Shown here: piece by piece, positions 1-6,521 of the stretch
Layout: each line of letters starts with the position of its first letter
Position numbering within the stretch: position 1 is the stretch's first letter
Assembly (NCBI RefSeq): GCF_008692785.1
Contig: NZ_VXJV01000003.1
Coordinates: 186,001-250,000, forward strand
Length of the DNA: 64,000 nt
Reading direction: 5' to 3'
Origin: Salmonella enterica subsp. diarizonae
Lineage (GTDB): Bacteria; Pseudomonadota; Gammaproteobacteria; Enterobacterales; Enterobacteriaceae
Translations under genes and position numbers: made by a program
Notes under the pieces: model-generated
Seen by the model: the letters and a program-made list of their open reading frames with translations, nothing else
Databases searched by the model: none
What the model was told of the DNA's origin: nothing

Positions 1-1
1 C

Positions 2-883
2 CTGATGACCAACATGGTCTTCGAGTTCACCGACACGCAGGGCGTGATGGGGATGCACTACGCGCGCCATGATGGCGAAGCGGAAGATGTTGCTGTGGCG
101 TTGAACGAACAGTATCAGCCGCGTTTTGCCGGGGATGAGCTGCCTTCTAACCCGGTGGCCTGCGCGCTGGCGATCGCGGATAAGATGGATACTTTGGCGG
201 GTATATTCGGTATTGGTCAGCATCCTAAAGGTGACAAAGACCCGTTTGCGCTGCGCCGAGCCGCGCTGGGCGTGCTGCGTATCATCGTTGAGAAGAACCT
301 CGCTCTTGATCTGCAAACGCTGACCGAAGAGGCGGTGCGTCTGTATGGCGACAAGCTGACCAACGCCAACGTAGTCGATGACGTGATCGATTTTATGCTG
401 GGTCGCTTCCGGGCCTGGTATCAGGATGAAGGCTATACCGTCGACACCATTCAGGCTGTTCTGGCGCGTCGTCCGACCCGTCCGGCAGATTTTGATGCCC
501 GCATGAAGGCGGTGTCTCATTTCCGCACCCTGGAAGAAGCCTCTGCGCTGGCGGCGGCTAACAAGCGCGTCTCCAACATTCTGGCGAAAGCCACTGAGCC
601 GCTGAACGATATCGTCCACGCCTCCGTACTGAAAGAAGCGGCGGAAATTGAGTTGGCCAGACATCTGGTTGTGCTGCGTGATAAGCTTCAGCCGTACTTT
701 GCCGATGGTCGTTATCAGGAAGCGTTGATTGAGTTGGCCGCTCTGCGCGCGCCAGTGGATGAATTCTTCGAAAATGTAATGGTTAACGCGGAAGAGAAAG
801 ATATCCGTATCAACCGTCTGACGCTGTTGTCGAAACTACGCGAACTGTTCCTGCAGGTAGCGGATATTTCGTTACTGCAATAA
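2..883 (+). CDS. glyS: Glycyl-tRNA synthetase beta subunit, C-terminal part
   Basis: The reading frame is open from the first bases of the window, so this is the C-terminal 293 or so residues of a protein that is about 689 residues in E. coli. GlyS is the beta subunit of the alpha2beta2 glycyl-tRNA synthetase, which charges tRNA-Gly in the cytoplasm; this part covers the HD-like region and the C-terminal anticodon-binding-like domain. The sequence matches the enteric GlyS family closely by recognition. The alpha-subunit gene glyQ would lie outside the window on the left. A strong intrinsic terminator follows directly after the stop codon. Confidence 0.95.
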   Translation: MMTNMVFEFTDTQGVMGMHYARHDGEAEDVAVALNEQYQPRFAGDELPSNPVACALAIADKMDTLAGIFGIGQHPKGDKDPFALRRAALGVLRIIVEKNLALDLQTLTEEAVRLYGDKLTNANVVDDVIDFMLGRFRAWYQDEGYTVDTIQAVLARRPTRPADFDARMKAVSHFRTLEEASALAAANKRVSNILAKATEPLNDIVHASVLKEAAEIELARHLVVLRDKLQPYFADGRYQEALIELAALRAPVDEFFENVMVNAEEKDIRINRLTLLSKLRELFLQVADISLLQ

Positions 884-902
884 GCGTTCAGTTAATTAAA
901 CA

Positions 903-931
903 AAAACCTGCTTTCGGGCAGGTTTTTTTAT
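903..931 (+). terminator. Intrinsic terminator after glyS
   Basis: AAACCTGC (904-911) pairs with GCAGGTTT (918-925) around a TTTCGG loop, and a run of T follows. The A-rich left flank means it may also stop transcripts of the convergent cueP gene coming from the right. Confidence 0.9.
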
Positions 932-933
932 TT

Positions 934-1473
934 TTAACGTAATGGTAATTCTGTCAGGCAGGTCTGGCTGTCACCTTTGGTGGCAATAGCATGTGACGCT
1001 GTTTTGCCGTTGTAACTTACTTCGAGCGTCCCTTCCATATTGCGCGGTAGCCAAACACCGATAAATCCATTTCGATAGCTGTGCATCTCTTTTTGTACGA
1101 TGATAGAGCCTTTACTATCTGTCACTTTTACAGCGAACGGTTTATTCGGCATTTCTCCCTGACAGCCGGAAAGGCTGTGGTTAAAGCAGGGGGGTGTCCG
1201 CCATTCATAAGGCGCAAAAGAGAGATAGAATTTGTCGCCTAACGGCAACGTATAAATCTGCTCTCCGTCAGATAATTTGAGCTCGGTACTGGTAATCGAC
1301 GCGGAGTAAGGCAAAGGACGGCTCTGTGGCGTCTGATCAATAGTATCCACGATCTGCTCAACCGTTTTTCCCGCAAGCCCGTGTTGCGCCAGAAAAGCGG
1401 ATTCTGAGGATGCCGCAAGCGCGGAGCCGCTGGTGCATAAACCCAAAAGTAATAACCATGATGATTTCGACAT
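934..1473 (-). CDS. cueP: Periplasmic copper-binding protein CueP
   Basis: A 179-residue secreted protein with an N-terminal signal peptide (about residues 1-20, cut after ALA). CueP is a periplasmic copper protein of Salmonella that is absent from E. coli K-12 and has been linked to copper storage and to supplying copper to the superoxide dismutase SodCII. Cysteines at residues 96, 104 and 172 match the conserved cysteines of the family. The start is supported by AAGGAA about eight bases upstream. The gene is convergent with glyS and is preceded by a MerR-family type promoter, in agreement with known control by the copper sensor CueR and the related gold sensor GolS. Confidence 0.95.
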   Translation of the reverse strand: MSKSSWLLLLGLCTSGSALAASSESAFLAQHGLAGKTVEQIVDTIDQTPQSRPLPYSASITSTELKLSDGEQIYTLPLGDKFYLSFAPYEWRTPPCFNHSLSGCQGEMPNKPFAVKVTDSKGSIIVQKEMHSYRNGFIGVWLPRNMEGTLEVSYNGKTASHAIATKGDSQTCLTELPLR

Positions 1474-1506
1474 AACTTCAATTCCTTGTGAACAATATCC
1501 TTGCCC

Positions 1507-1537
1507 ACTATAGGGGTTCCCCTAAGGGAAAGGTCAA
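1507..1537 (-). promoter_or_regulatory. cueP promoter with 19-bp spacer (CueR/GolS type)
   Basis: On the minus strand a TTGACC -35 (1532-1537) and a TATAGT -10 (1507-1512) are separated by exactly 19 bp (1513-1531). The spacer holds the imperfect dyad CCCTTAGGGGAACCCC. Over-long spacers with a dyad are diagnostic of MerR-family activators, which untwist the DNA to realign the two hexamers. Assignment to CueR or GolS rests on what is known for cueP. Confidence 0.8.
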
Positions 1538-1594
1538 AGGGACGCAGGGTAAATTAATGCAAAGTTATGCGGGGGGAGAGGGGGAGATTGGAAT

Positions 1595-1623
1595 AAAAAA
1601 ATCCCCGCCATCAGGCAGGGATC
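1595..1623 (-). terminator. Intrinsic terminator of cspA
   Basis: Read on the minus strand, ATCCCTGCC and GGCGGGGAT form a stem around a TGAT loop, and a run of seven T follows. It lies just after the cspA stop codon. Confidence 0.85.
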
Positions 1624-1645
1624 TTCAATTCTGAGCTTTTTAAGC

Positions 1646-1858
1646 TTACAGGCTGGTTACGTTGCCAGCTGCCGGGCCTTTAGCGCCGCTTTCGATGGTG
1701 AAGGAAACTTTCTGACCTTCATCCAGAGATTTGTAACCATCGTTCTGAATTGCGGAGAAGTGTACGAACACGTCTTTAGAACCGTCATCAGGAGTAATAA
1801 AGCCGAAGCCTTTATCAGCGTTGAACCATTTTACGATACCAGTCATTTTACCGGACAT
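1646..1858 (-). CDS. cspA: Major cold-shock protein CspA
   Basis: A 70-residue single cold-shock domain, the full length of the family. The RNP1 motif KGFGFITP and the RNP2 motif VFVHFSAI, which bind single-stranded nucleic acid, are both present. CspA is an RNA chaperone that melts secondary structure and is strongly induced after a temperature drop. AAGGTAATA lies directly upstream of the ATG. A long leader with the conserved cold box precedes it, so control by leader structure and mRNA stability, as known for cspA in E. coli, is expected here. Confidence 0.97.
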
Positions 1859-2085
1859 AGTGTATTACCTTTTAAAAAATAAGTGTGCCTTTCGGCGTTA
1901 TGGCGTGCTTTACAGATTTTTTAAGCGTTAAGGAAATGCGCACTACGAGGGGTATCTAATGGATAACTCTTGAAGGGGACTTGCCTTACTAAACTGCTTT
2001 AATGGTCTGTACGTCAAACCGTTGAGCACATTAACTCATGTAATGCCGGGCGATGCAACTTTTATTTTACTTTATTTCTCCAGGC
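1859..2085 (-). promoter_or_regulatory. cspA promoter and cold-shock leader
   Basis: On the minus strand there is TTGCAT (2053-2058), a 17-bp spacer and GTTAAT (2030-2035), with an AT-rich UP-like stretch at 2059-2085. Transcription should start near 2023, giving a leader of about 164 nt. The cold-box sequence at the leader's 5' end (2004-2022, ACGGTTTGACGTACAGACC read on the minus strand) is the one known from E. coli cspA. Known function: the leader refolds at low temperature so that the ribosome-binding site becomes accessible. Confidence 0.85.
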
Positions 2086-2146
2086 CAGGAATCGGATGGG
2101 GGAAACGGCCCTTACGCAGGACCGTTAAAACAAGAAGTGGTAAAAA

Positions 2147-2437
2147 TTACTCCATCAATTGCTTACTTAAGCGTGGGTTCGCCTGTATCAGGCGCATCAA
2201 TTTGAGCTCTGCTGGTGTGGGTTTTTCGCGTTTCGATTCCCATTCCTGAACCATGGCAACCGTTACGCCCAGCGCTCTGGCGAATTCATCTGTTTTTAGT
2301 CCCGTTCCTCTCCGTAACTGTTCAAATTCGGTAAAAGGATTGGGTTTTTGCGTCAGGGTGATCTTTCGCGTTTCATCTTTAAAAACAATTTGTTCCAGGC
2401 TGCTCAGCAGCTCAAACATCGGATCTTTATGTTCCAT
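2147..2437 (-). CDS. yiaG: HTH-type regulator YiaG
   Basis: A 96-residue XRE-family DNA-binding protein. The helix-turn-helix spans about residues 42-75 (LRRGTGLKTDEFARALGV). The start at MEHKDPM is chosen because AGGAG lies at the right distance and because it matches the E. coli YiaG length; a longer frame begins 14 codons earlier. The architecture resembles HigA-type antitoxins, but no toxin partner is adjacent and the family's target is unknown to me. It is divergent from yiaF across a 437-bp gap. Confidence 0.85.
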   Translation of the reverse strand: MEHKDPMFELLSSLEQIVFKDETRKITLTQKPNPFTEFEQLRRGTGLKTDEFARALGVTVAMVQEWESKREKPTPAELKLMRLIQANPRLSKQLME

Positions 2438-2874
2438 TGAGAACTCCTGTAAATCACACAGCGGGATCGTGAAGTGCATCGAAGCCTATTAAGAATAGTC
2501 GGGAAACTCGCGGGTGGGGGCGAGGCGCCGTCAAGAAGCGCTATCGATTCGTTTCGATGACTTACGTTGCGCGACTTTTAGGACCCTAACAATCTGATCC
2601 AGGAAGATATATCCGTTTTTTAGAAAATAATTGTAAAGATAAAAAAAATATTACATTACCCACTGGAAAGCTTTCTTACCGCGTTTTTTATCGAAGCGCC
2701 AGGTCAAAAACTAACAATAAAATAACAAATTGAGTGCTGATGCAGATAAACGTGATTTTCCGCTACAAGATCGTGTGGAAAGGGTATCCTGCAAGCCTGA
2801 CCTGGACTATCCTTGTAAGCCGTCAGGCACGCAGGTGTCGTTGTGCGCATTTTTGGGTGAAAGGAGTATTAACA
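2438..2874. other. Intergenic region between yiaG and yiaF
   Basis: This 437-bp gap holds the divergent promoters of yiaG and yiaF. The stretch 2600-2730 is very AT-rich, with A tracts that would favour bent DNA or H-NS binding. A reading frame continuous with yiaF begins at 2734 but lacks a good ribosome-binding site and the lipoprotein signal, so it is not taken as coding. No RNA gene is evident. Confidence 0.5.
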
Positions 2875-3585
2875 ATGGCGACAGGTAAGTCCTGCTCTCG
2901 CTGGTTTGCGCCTGTTGTGGCGTTATTAATGGTGTTTAGCCTGAGCGGGTGTTTTGATAAAGAAGGCGATCAGCGCAAAGCGTTTGTCGATTTCCTGCAG
3001 AATACGGCAATGCGTAGCGGAGAGCGTTTACCAACGCTGACGGCCGATCAGAAAAAACAGTTTGGTCCGTTCGTGTCTGATTACGCGATACTGTATGGCT
3101 ACTCGCAGCAGGTAAACCAGGCGATGGATTCCGGTCTGCGCCCGGTGGTCGATAGCGTTAACGCCATCCGCGTTCCGCAGGATTATATGACGCAACGCGA
3201 GCCGTTGCGGCAGGCAAATGGTTCGTTAGGCGTGCTGGCGCAACAGTTGCAGAATGCAAAACTGCAGGCTGATGCCGCGCATGGCGCGTTAAAGCAGGCC
3301 GATGACCTGAAACCTGTGTTTGATCAGGTCTACAAAAAAGTGGTCACCGTGCCGGCAGATGCTTTGCAACCGCTGATCCCGGCGGCGCAGATCTTTACGC
3401 AGCAGTTGGTACAAGTGGGCGATTATATTGCGCAACAGGGCGAGCAGGTGAGCTTTGTCGCGAACGGCATTCAGTTCCCGACCTCACAGCAGGCCAGCCA
3501 ATATAACGCGCTGATTGGGCCGTTGGCCTCGCAGCATCAGGCGTTTAATCAGGCCTGGACGGCGGCGGTAAACGCGACCCAGTAA
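2875..3585 (+). CDS. yiaF: DUF3053 family lipoprotein YiaF
   Basis: A 236-residue predicted lipoprotein. A hydrophobic signal sequence ends in the lipobox LSGC, giving Cys26 as the lipidated residue. The rest is a helical, glutamine-rich periplasmic domain (DUF3053) of unknown function. The start at 2875 is chosen because AAAGGAG lies upstream and because it places the lipobox normally; the upstream 47 codons look like untranslated leader. No partner is known. A REP-like hairpin follows the stop codon. Confidence 0.85.
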   Translation: MATGKSCSRWFAPVVALLMVFSLSGCFDKEGDQRKAFVDFLQNTAMRSGERLPTLTADQKKQFGPFVSDYAILYGYSQQVNQAMDSGLRPVVDSVNAIRVPQDYMTQREPLRQANGSLGVLAQQLQNAKLQADAAHGALKQADDLKPVFDQVYKKVVTVPADALQPLIPAAQIFTQQLVQVGDYIAQQGEQVSFVANGIQFPTSQQASQYNALIGPLASQHQAFNQAWTAAVNATQ

Positions 3586-3594
3586 TGACAGTTT

Positions 3595-3626
3595 GCCCGA
3601 TAAGCGAAAGCCAGCGCTTATCGGGC
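3595..3626. repeat. Palindromic hairpin after yiaF
   Basis: GCCCGATAAGC (3595-3605) is perfectly complementary to GCTTATCGGGC (3616-3626). It lies between the convergent ends of yiaF and the ghrB remnant and probably acts as a REP-type or terminator hairpin for both. Confidence 0.65.
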
Positions 3627-3634
3627 CTGTAGCC

Positions 3635-4057
3635 TTATCCCGCCGCCTGCGGATTGACGCAGTTCTTCTCTATTTTTCCCTGCAGCGCATCAATCAAATT
3701 ATCCACCGCACAGCCCATCATGTTGTAGCGCATCTCATGCGTTGCCGAGCCAATATGCGGCACCGCGACGACATTAGACATGCTCAGCAGGGGCGAATCC
3801 ACGGATAGCGGTTCATGTTCAAAGACATCCAGACCTGCCGCATATATTTCACCGTTTTGCAGCGCGGCAATCAGCGCGTTTTCATCGACCACCGGGCCGC
3901 GTCCGGCATTAATAAAAATGGCGGACGATTTCATTCTGGCAAACTGTGTTGCGCCAAACAGATGTCGCGTTTCTGCCGTTAGCGGCAGGATCACGCAGAC
4001 AAAATCGGCTTCTTGCAACAGAGCATCTAGCTCGCAGTAGCGGGCGTTATAGAGGGA
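3635..4057 (-). pseudogene. ghrB: Truncated glyoxylate/hydroxypyruvate reductase B
   Basis: This is the C-terminal portion, about 140 residues, of the D-isomer 2-hydroxyacid dehydrogenase GhrB, normally about 324 residues. Homology begins at [16 protein letters not shown] and runs to the normal C-terminus, including the catalytic-histidine context [14 protein letters not shown]. The first 180 or so codons, including most of the NAD(P)-binding fold, are missing. Upstream of about 4057 the sequence changes abruptly to the hcp cassette. An ATG at 4018 would give a 127-residue product, but it would lack the dinucleotide-binding site, so I call it a pseudogene. Intact ghrB reduces glyoxylate, hydroxypyruvate and 2-ketogluconate. 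Confidence 0.85.
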
Positions 4058-4060
4058 TGA

Positions 4061-4098
4061 GTTTGGATACGGGGGATTATTGTACGTTTAGTATTATT
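4061..4098 (+). repeat. Left imperfect direct repeat flanking the hcp cassette
   Basis: The sequence beginning GTTTGGATACGGGGGATTAT and continuing TGTACGTTTAG resembles 5580-5617 on the same strand. Two short gaps are needed in the alignment. It sits immediately beside the point where ghrB homology ends, so it may mark the cassette boundary. Confidence 0.45.
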
Positions 4099-4223
4099 TG
4101 GCCAGACCGGGGCGGGCAGTTAGGACACGGAAATTTTCTGATATATATTGATCGTTTACTCGCCAACTTACAAAGACTACACTTTTTATGTGAGATTTCT
4201 AACTAATTGAATAGAAAGGAAAA

Positions 4224-4712
4224 GTGTCCATTACAGCGTATTTATGGTTGAAGGACGATGGTGGCGCAGACATTAAAGATTCTGTCGATGTAAAAGACCG
4301 TGAAGGTAGTATTGAGATTATCGGTCTTTCGCATGGACTCAGCCTGCCGGTTGATAGTGCCAGCGGCAAAATCACTGGTACGCGTCAGCATTCAGCGATG
4401 ATGATCGAGAAGGAGATAGACAGCTCTTCCCCCTACTTCAACCGTGCGGTAGCGACAGGCCAGGCACTGAAGAGCGCGGAGTTTCATTTCTACCGGATAA
4501 ATTACTCAGGCCAGGAAGAGTGCTACTACAAAATTCTCCTGGAGAATGTGAAGGTGACGAGCGTGAATACAGCTATTCCGAACACGAAACTTTCCAGTTC
4601 TCAGATTAACCACGTCGAGCATGTCTGTTTAAATTACGAAAAAATCACCTGGCACTACATGGATGGAAATGTCCAGTACACCGATGCATGGAACGAGCGC
4701 AAGACGGTCTAA
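4224..4712 (+). CDS. Hcp family type VI secretion tube protein
   Basis: A 162-residue protein of the Hcp1 (DUF796) family, the full usual length. Hcp forms stacked hexameric rings that make the inner tube of the type VI secretion system and can carry small effectors in the lumen. Family hallmarks are the N-terminal AYLWLKDDGG, the central HSAMMIEKEID and FHFYRIN, and the C-terminal VCLNYEKITWHYMDG. It starts with GTG, preceded by GAAAGGA. No other type VI structural genes lie in the window, so this is an orphan hcp that would depend on an apparatus encoded elsewhere, for example SPI-6 in Salmonella. It is convergent with a toxin/immunity pair. Confidence 0.9.
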   Translation: MSITAYLWLKDDGGADIKDSVDVKDREGSIEIIGLSHGLSLPVDSASGKITGTRQHSAMMIEKEIDSSSPYFNRAVATGQALKSAEFHFYRINYSGQEECYYKILLENVKVTSVNTAIPNTKLSSSQINHVEHVCLNYEKITWHYMDGNVQYTDAWNERKTV

Positions 4713-4742
4713 AAAAATGCGGCGTTAGCGGCGCATTTTTTT
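4712..4742. terminator. Bidirectional terminator between hcp and the immunity gene
   Basis: AAAAAATGCG and CGCATTTTTT form a perfect 10-bp stem with A and T tracts on both sides. It therefore works in either direction, and the stop codon of the minus-strand gene lies in its loop. Confidence 0.85.
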
Positions 4743-4982
4743 GATTATCCACATTGAAAACAGATGTCCCACCACGGCGAATGCAAAAGAGCAGACCACC
4801 CAGATCAGTACCCATAAGTCGTCGAAATTTTCCTGACTAGAGTATCCATATACCCATTGCGCGAAACGCTCAGAGGTGTACAGACTGATTAAATTTTCGG
4901 GGTAGATAATGCGCAAGCCAATATAAAACAGGCAGATAAACCAAGCTATTTTTGCCAGCTTACGAGCAAGTGTTATAGCCAT
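4725..4982 (-). CDS. Putative immunity protein to the Tlde1-like toxin (small membrane protein)
   Basis: An 85-residue protein with two predicted membrane segments, about residues 10-27 and 57-78, and a charged C-terminus (WIIKKMRR). It starts 23 nt inside the 3' end of the Tlde1-like gene, so the two are translationally coupled. Immunity proteins of peptidoglycan-targeting effectors act in the periplasm or inner membrane, and Tldi1-type partners of Tlde1 are encoded directly next to the toxin. The assignment rests on position, size and membrane topology; I do not recognise the family from sequence alone. Confidence 0.65.
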   Translation of the reverse strand: MAITLARKLAKIAWFICLFYIGLRIIYPENLISLYTSERFAQWVYGYSSQENFDDLWVLIWVVCSFAFAVVGHLFSMWIIKKMRR

Positions 4983-5490
4983 TATTCACGACCTCGATCA
5001 TGCCGTATGCTTTCAAATCCTTCATACAGGGCGCATCGATTTGTTGGGTAGCAAGCAGCGCATTACGCAGAGTGTGGAAGTCAGCATTACTCACAAGGGT
5101 AATGCAGCCGTCGGACAATACGCCGGGATGGAGGCGGAAATGTTGGCGCTTAACGCCTTCTATCCAGAGCGTGTCATCGATGTTCCAGTCGTTCGGGTAC
5201 AACGCAAACCATTCATCGCGTCTGAATTCTGCGCCGCTATGAAATTTGTTGTACGTGTCTTTTATGTAAGCAATTCCCTTTGAGATACTCCCACCTCCCC
5301 CGCGGCTCACAATCCAGTATCGCCCTTCAGGCAGTGGGCCATCACCGGCAGCAGTTCCTGAAAACTTGCCACATCCTCCACGATTTTTATAAGCACCGTT
5401 GCCGGAAAACGCCATAAATGTTCCAACACCGGGAAAGGATAACGGCGCAATATCTGCACCATTTAAAAGCATTTTTCCATTAAGAGCCAT
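4960..5490 (-). CDS. Tlde1-like L,D-transpeptidase effector (DUF2778)
   Basis: A 176-residue protein without a signal peptide, with a Gly-rich N-terminal region (PGVGTFMAFSGNG). The C-terminal catalytic motif is HPGVLSDGCITL, with His121 and Cys129 as the probable catalytic pair. This matches the DUF2778/Tlde1 family of type VI effectors. Those enzymes are related to L,D-transpeptidases; in the target periplasm they cut peptidoglycan stem peptides or exchange D-amino acids. GAGGGA lies upstream of the ATG. The adjacent orphan hcp and the overlapping small membrane gene fit an effector/immunity module. Secretion through the lumen of the neighbouring Hcp is inference. Confidence 0.85.
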   Translation of the reverse strand: MALNGKMLLNGADIAPLSFPGVGTFMAFSGNGAYKNRGGCGKFSGTAAGDGPLPEGRYWIVSRGGGGSISKGIAYIKDTYNKFHSGAEFRRDEWFALYPNDWNIDDTLWIEGVKRQHFRLHPGVLSDGCITLVSNADFHTLRNALLATQQIDAPCMKDLKAYGMIEVVNNGYNTCS

Positions 5491-5579
5491 TCGCTAATCC
5501 CTCATTGGTTTGTGGGTTTAGTTTACAGGGCATGTGACCATTTTTTAACAAACAAAACTTAATTGATTATTAAGCGGTG

Positions 5580-5617
5580 GTTTGGGAAACGGGAATTTCT
5601 GTACGTTAAGAGTGTTT
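5580..5617 (+). repeat. Right imperfect direct repeat flanking the hcp cassette
   Basis: The sequence beginning GTTTGGGAAACGGGAATTTC and continuing TGTACGTTAAG resembles 4061-4098 in the same orientation. With its partner it brackets the three-gene cassette and lies in the gap before yiaD. Confidence 0.45.
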
Positions 5618-5686
5618 ATTAAGAACTATGAGTACATAACTAACTGATATATCTACATATGCTATCTGGTGTAGAAAGGAATGCAG

Positions 5687-5716
5687 GCCGGGTAAAACGA
5701 CGTCGCCTTACCCGGC
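5687..5716. repeat. Palindromic hairpin downstream of yiaD
   Basis: GCCGGGTAA (5687-5695) pairs with TTACCCGGC (5708-5716). It is REP-like and sits just beyond the yiaD stop codon, where it probably protects or ends the yiaD transcript. Confidence 0.6.
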
Positions 5717-5727
5717 ACAGTGGTTTA

Positions 5728-6387
5728 TTACAGTGGGCTCAGGGTAATTTCGACGCGGCGGTTTTGCGCCTTACCTTCAGCCGTACTGTTGCTGGCGATC
5801 GGATTCGCCGGACCCATTCCGCTGGTACGGATACGGCTGGCGTCGACGCCCTGCGTGATCAGCGAGCTGGCGACGGAGTCAGCGCGTTGCTGCGACAGAC
5901 GCATATTCAGATCGTGGCTGCCGGTACTGTCGGTGTAACCCACTACATTGACGGCGGTCCTGGGATACTCTTTCAGCACCATCGCCACGCCGGTTAACGT
6001 GTTGGCGCCTGCCGGTTTCAGCGTCGCGCTACTGCTGTCGAAGGTGACGTTATTCGGCATATTCAGAATGATATTATCGCCGCTTCGCGTCACGCTAACG
6101 CCCGTTCCCCGCATTTTGTCACGCAGTTTCGCTTCCTGTACGTCCATGTAGTAACCGACGCCGCCGCCCAGCGCTGCGCCCGCCGCTGCGCCAATCAGCG
6201 CGCCTTTACCGCGATCTTTTTTAGAGGAGGAGAGCGCGCCGATACCTGCGCCGACCAGCGATCCGATACCCGCGCCAATGCCGGATTTACCTGCTTCGCG
6301 TTCGCCGGTGTAAGGGTTTGTTGTGCAGCCAGAGACTGCCAGGGCGCCGCTTACGATGGCAGCAATCACAAATACACGTTTTTTCAT
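5728..6387 (-). CDS. yiaD: OmpA-family lipoprotein YiaD
   Basis: A 219-residue outer-membrane lipoprotein. The lipobox AVSGC gives Cys21 as the lipidated residue. Residues about 30-80 form a glycine-zipper segment (repeated GxGxG, as in GIGAGIGSLVGAGIGAL). The C-terminal OmpA-like peptidoglycan-binding domain spans about 105-215, with the typical VVGYTDSTGSHDLNMRLSQQ motif. It is thought to anchor the outer membrane to peptidoglycan; in E. coli it is a multicopy suppressor of a bamD mutation. The start matches the family, and yiaD is divergent from bisC. Confidence 0.92.
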   Translation of the reverse strand: MKKRVFVIAAIVSGALAVSGCTTNPYTGEREAGKSGIGAGIGSLVGAGIGALSSSKKDRGKGALIGAAAGAALGGGVGYYMDVQEAKLRDKMRGTGVSVTRSGDNIILNMPNNVTFDSSSATLKPAGANTLTGVAMVLKEYPRTAVNVVGYTDSTGSHDLNMRLSQQRADSVASSLITQGVDASRIRTSGMGPANPIASNSTAEGKAQNRRVEITLSPL

Positions 6388-6521
6388 CTTAAATCCTTAT
6401 CACTTTTTTATTGTTACCACAGCGACCGTGGCGGTTGATTATGACGTCTGCACATGAAGAAAATTCCAGGGAAAAATCTGAAATTTGTAAGTAACATTGA
6501 CTGGTAAATTAAATAACCCCA

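Noticed and set aside
2734-2874. 47-codon N-terminal extension of yiaF
   Set aside because: No ribosome-binding site at 2734, and the extension would bury the lipoprotein signal; the ATG at 2875 has AAAGGAG and a normal lipobox.
3635-4018. ghrB remnant as a functional small gene
   Set aside because: It retains only the C-terminal part and lacks the NAD(P)-binding loop; no promoter or ribosome-binding site was seen ahead of the ATG at 4018.
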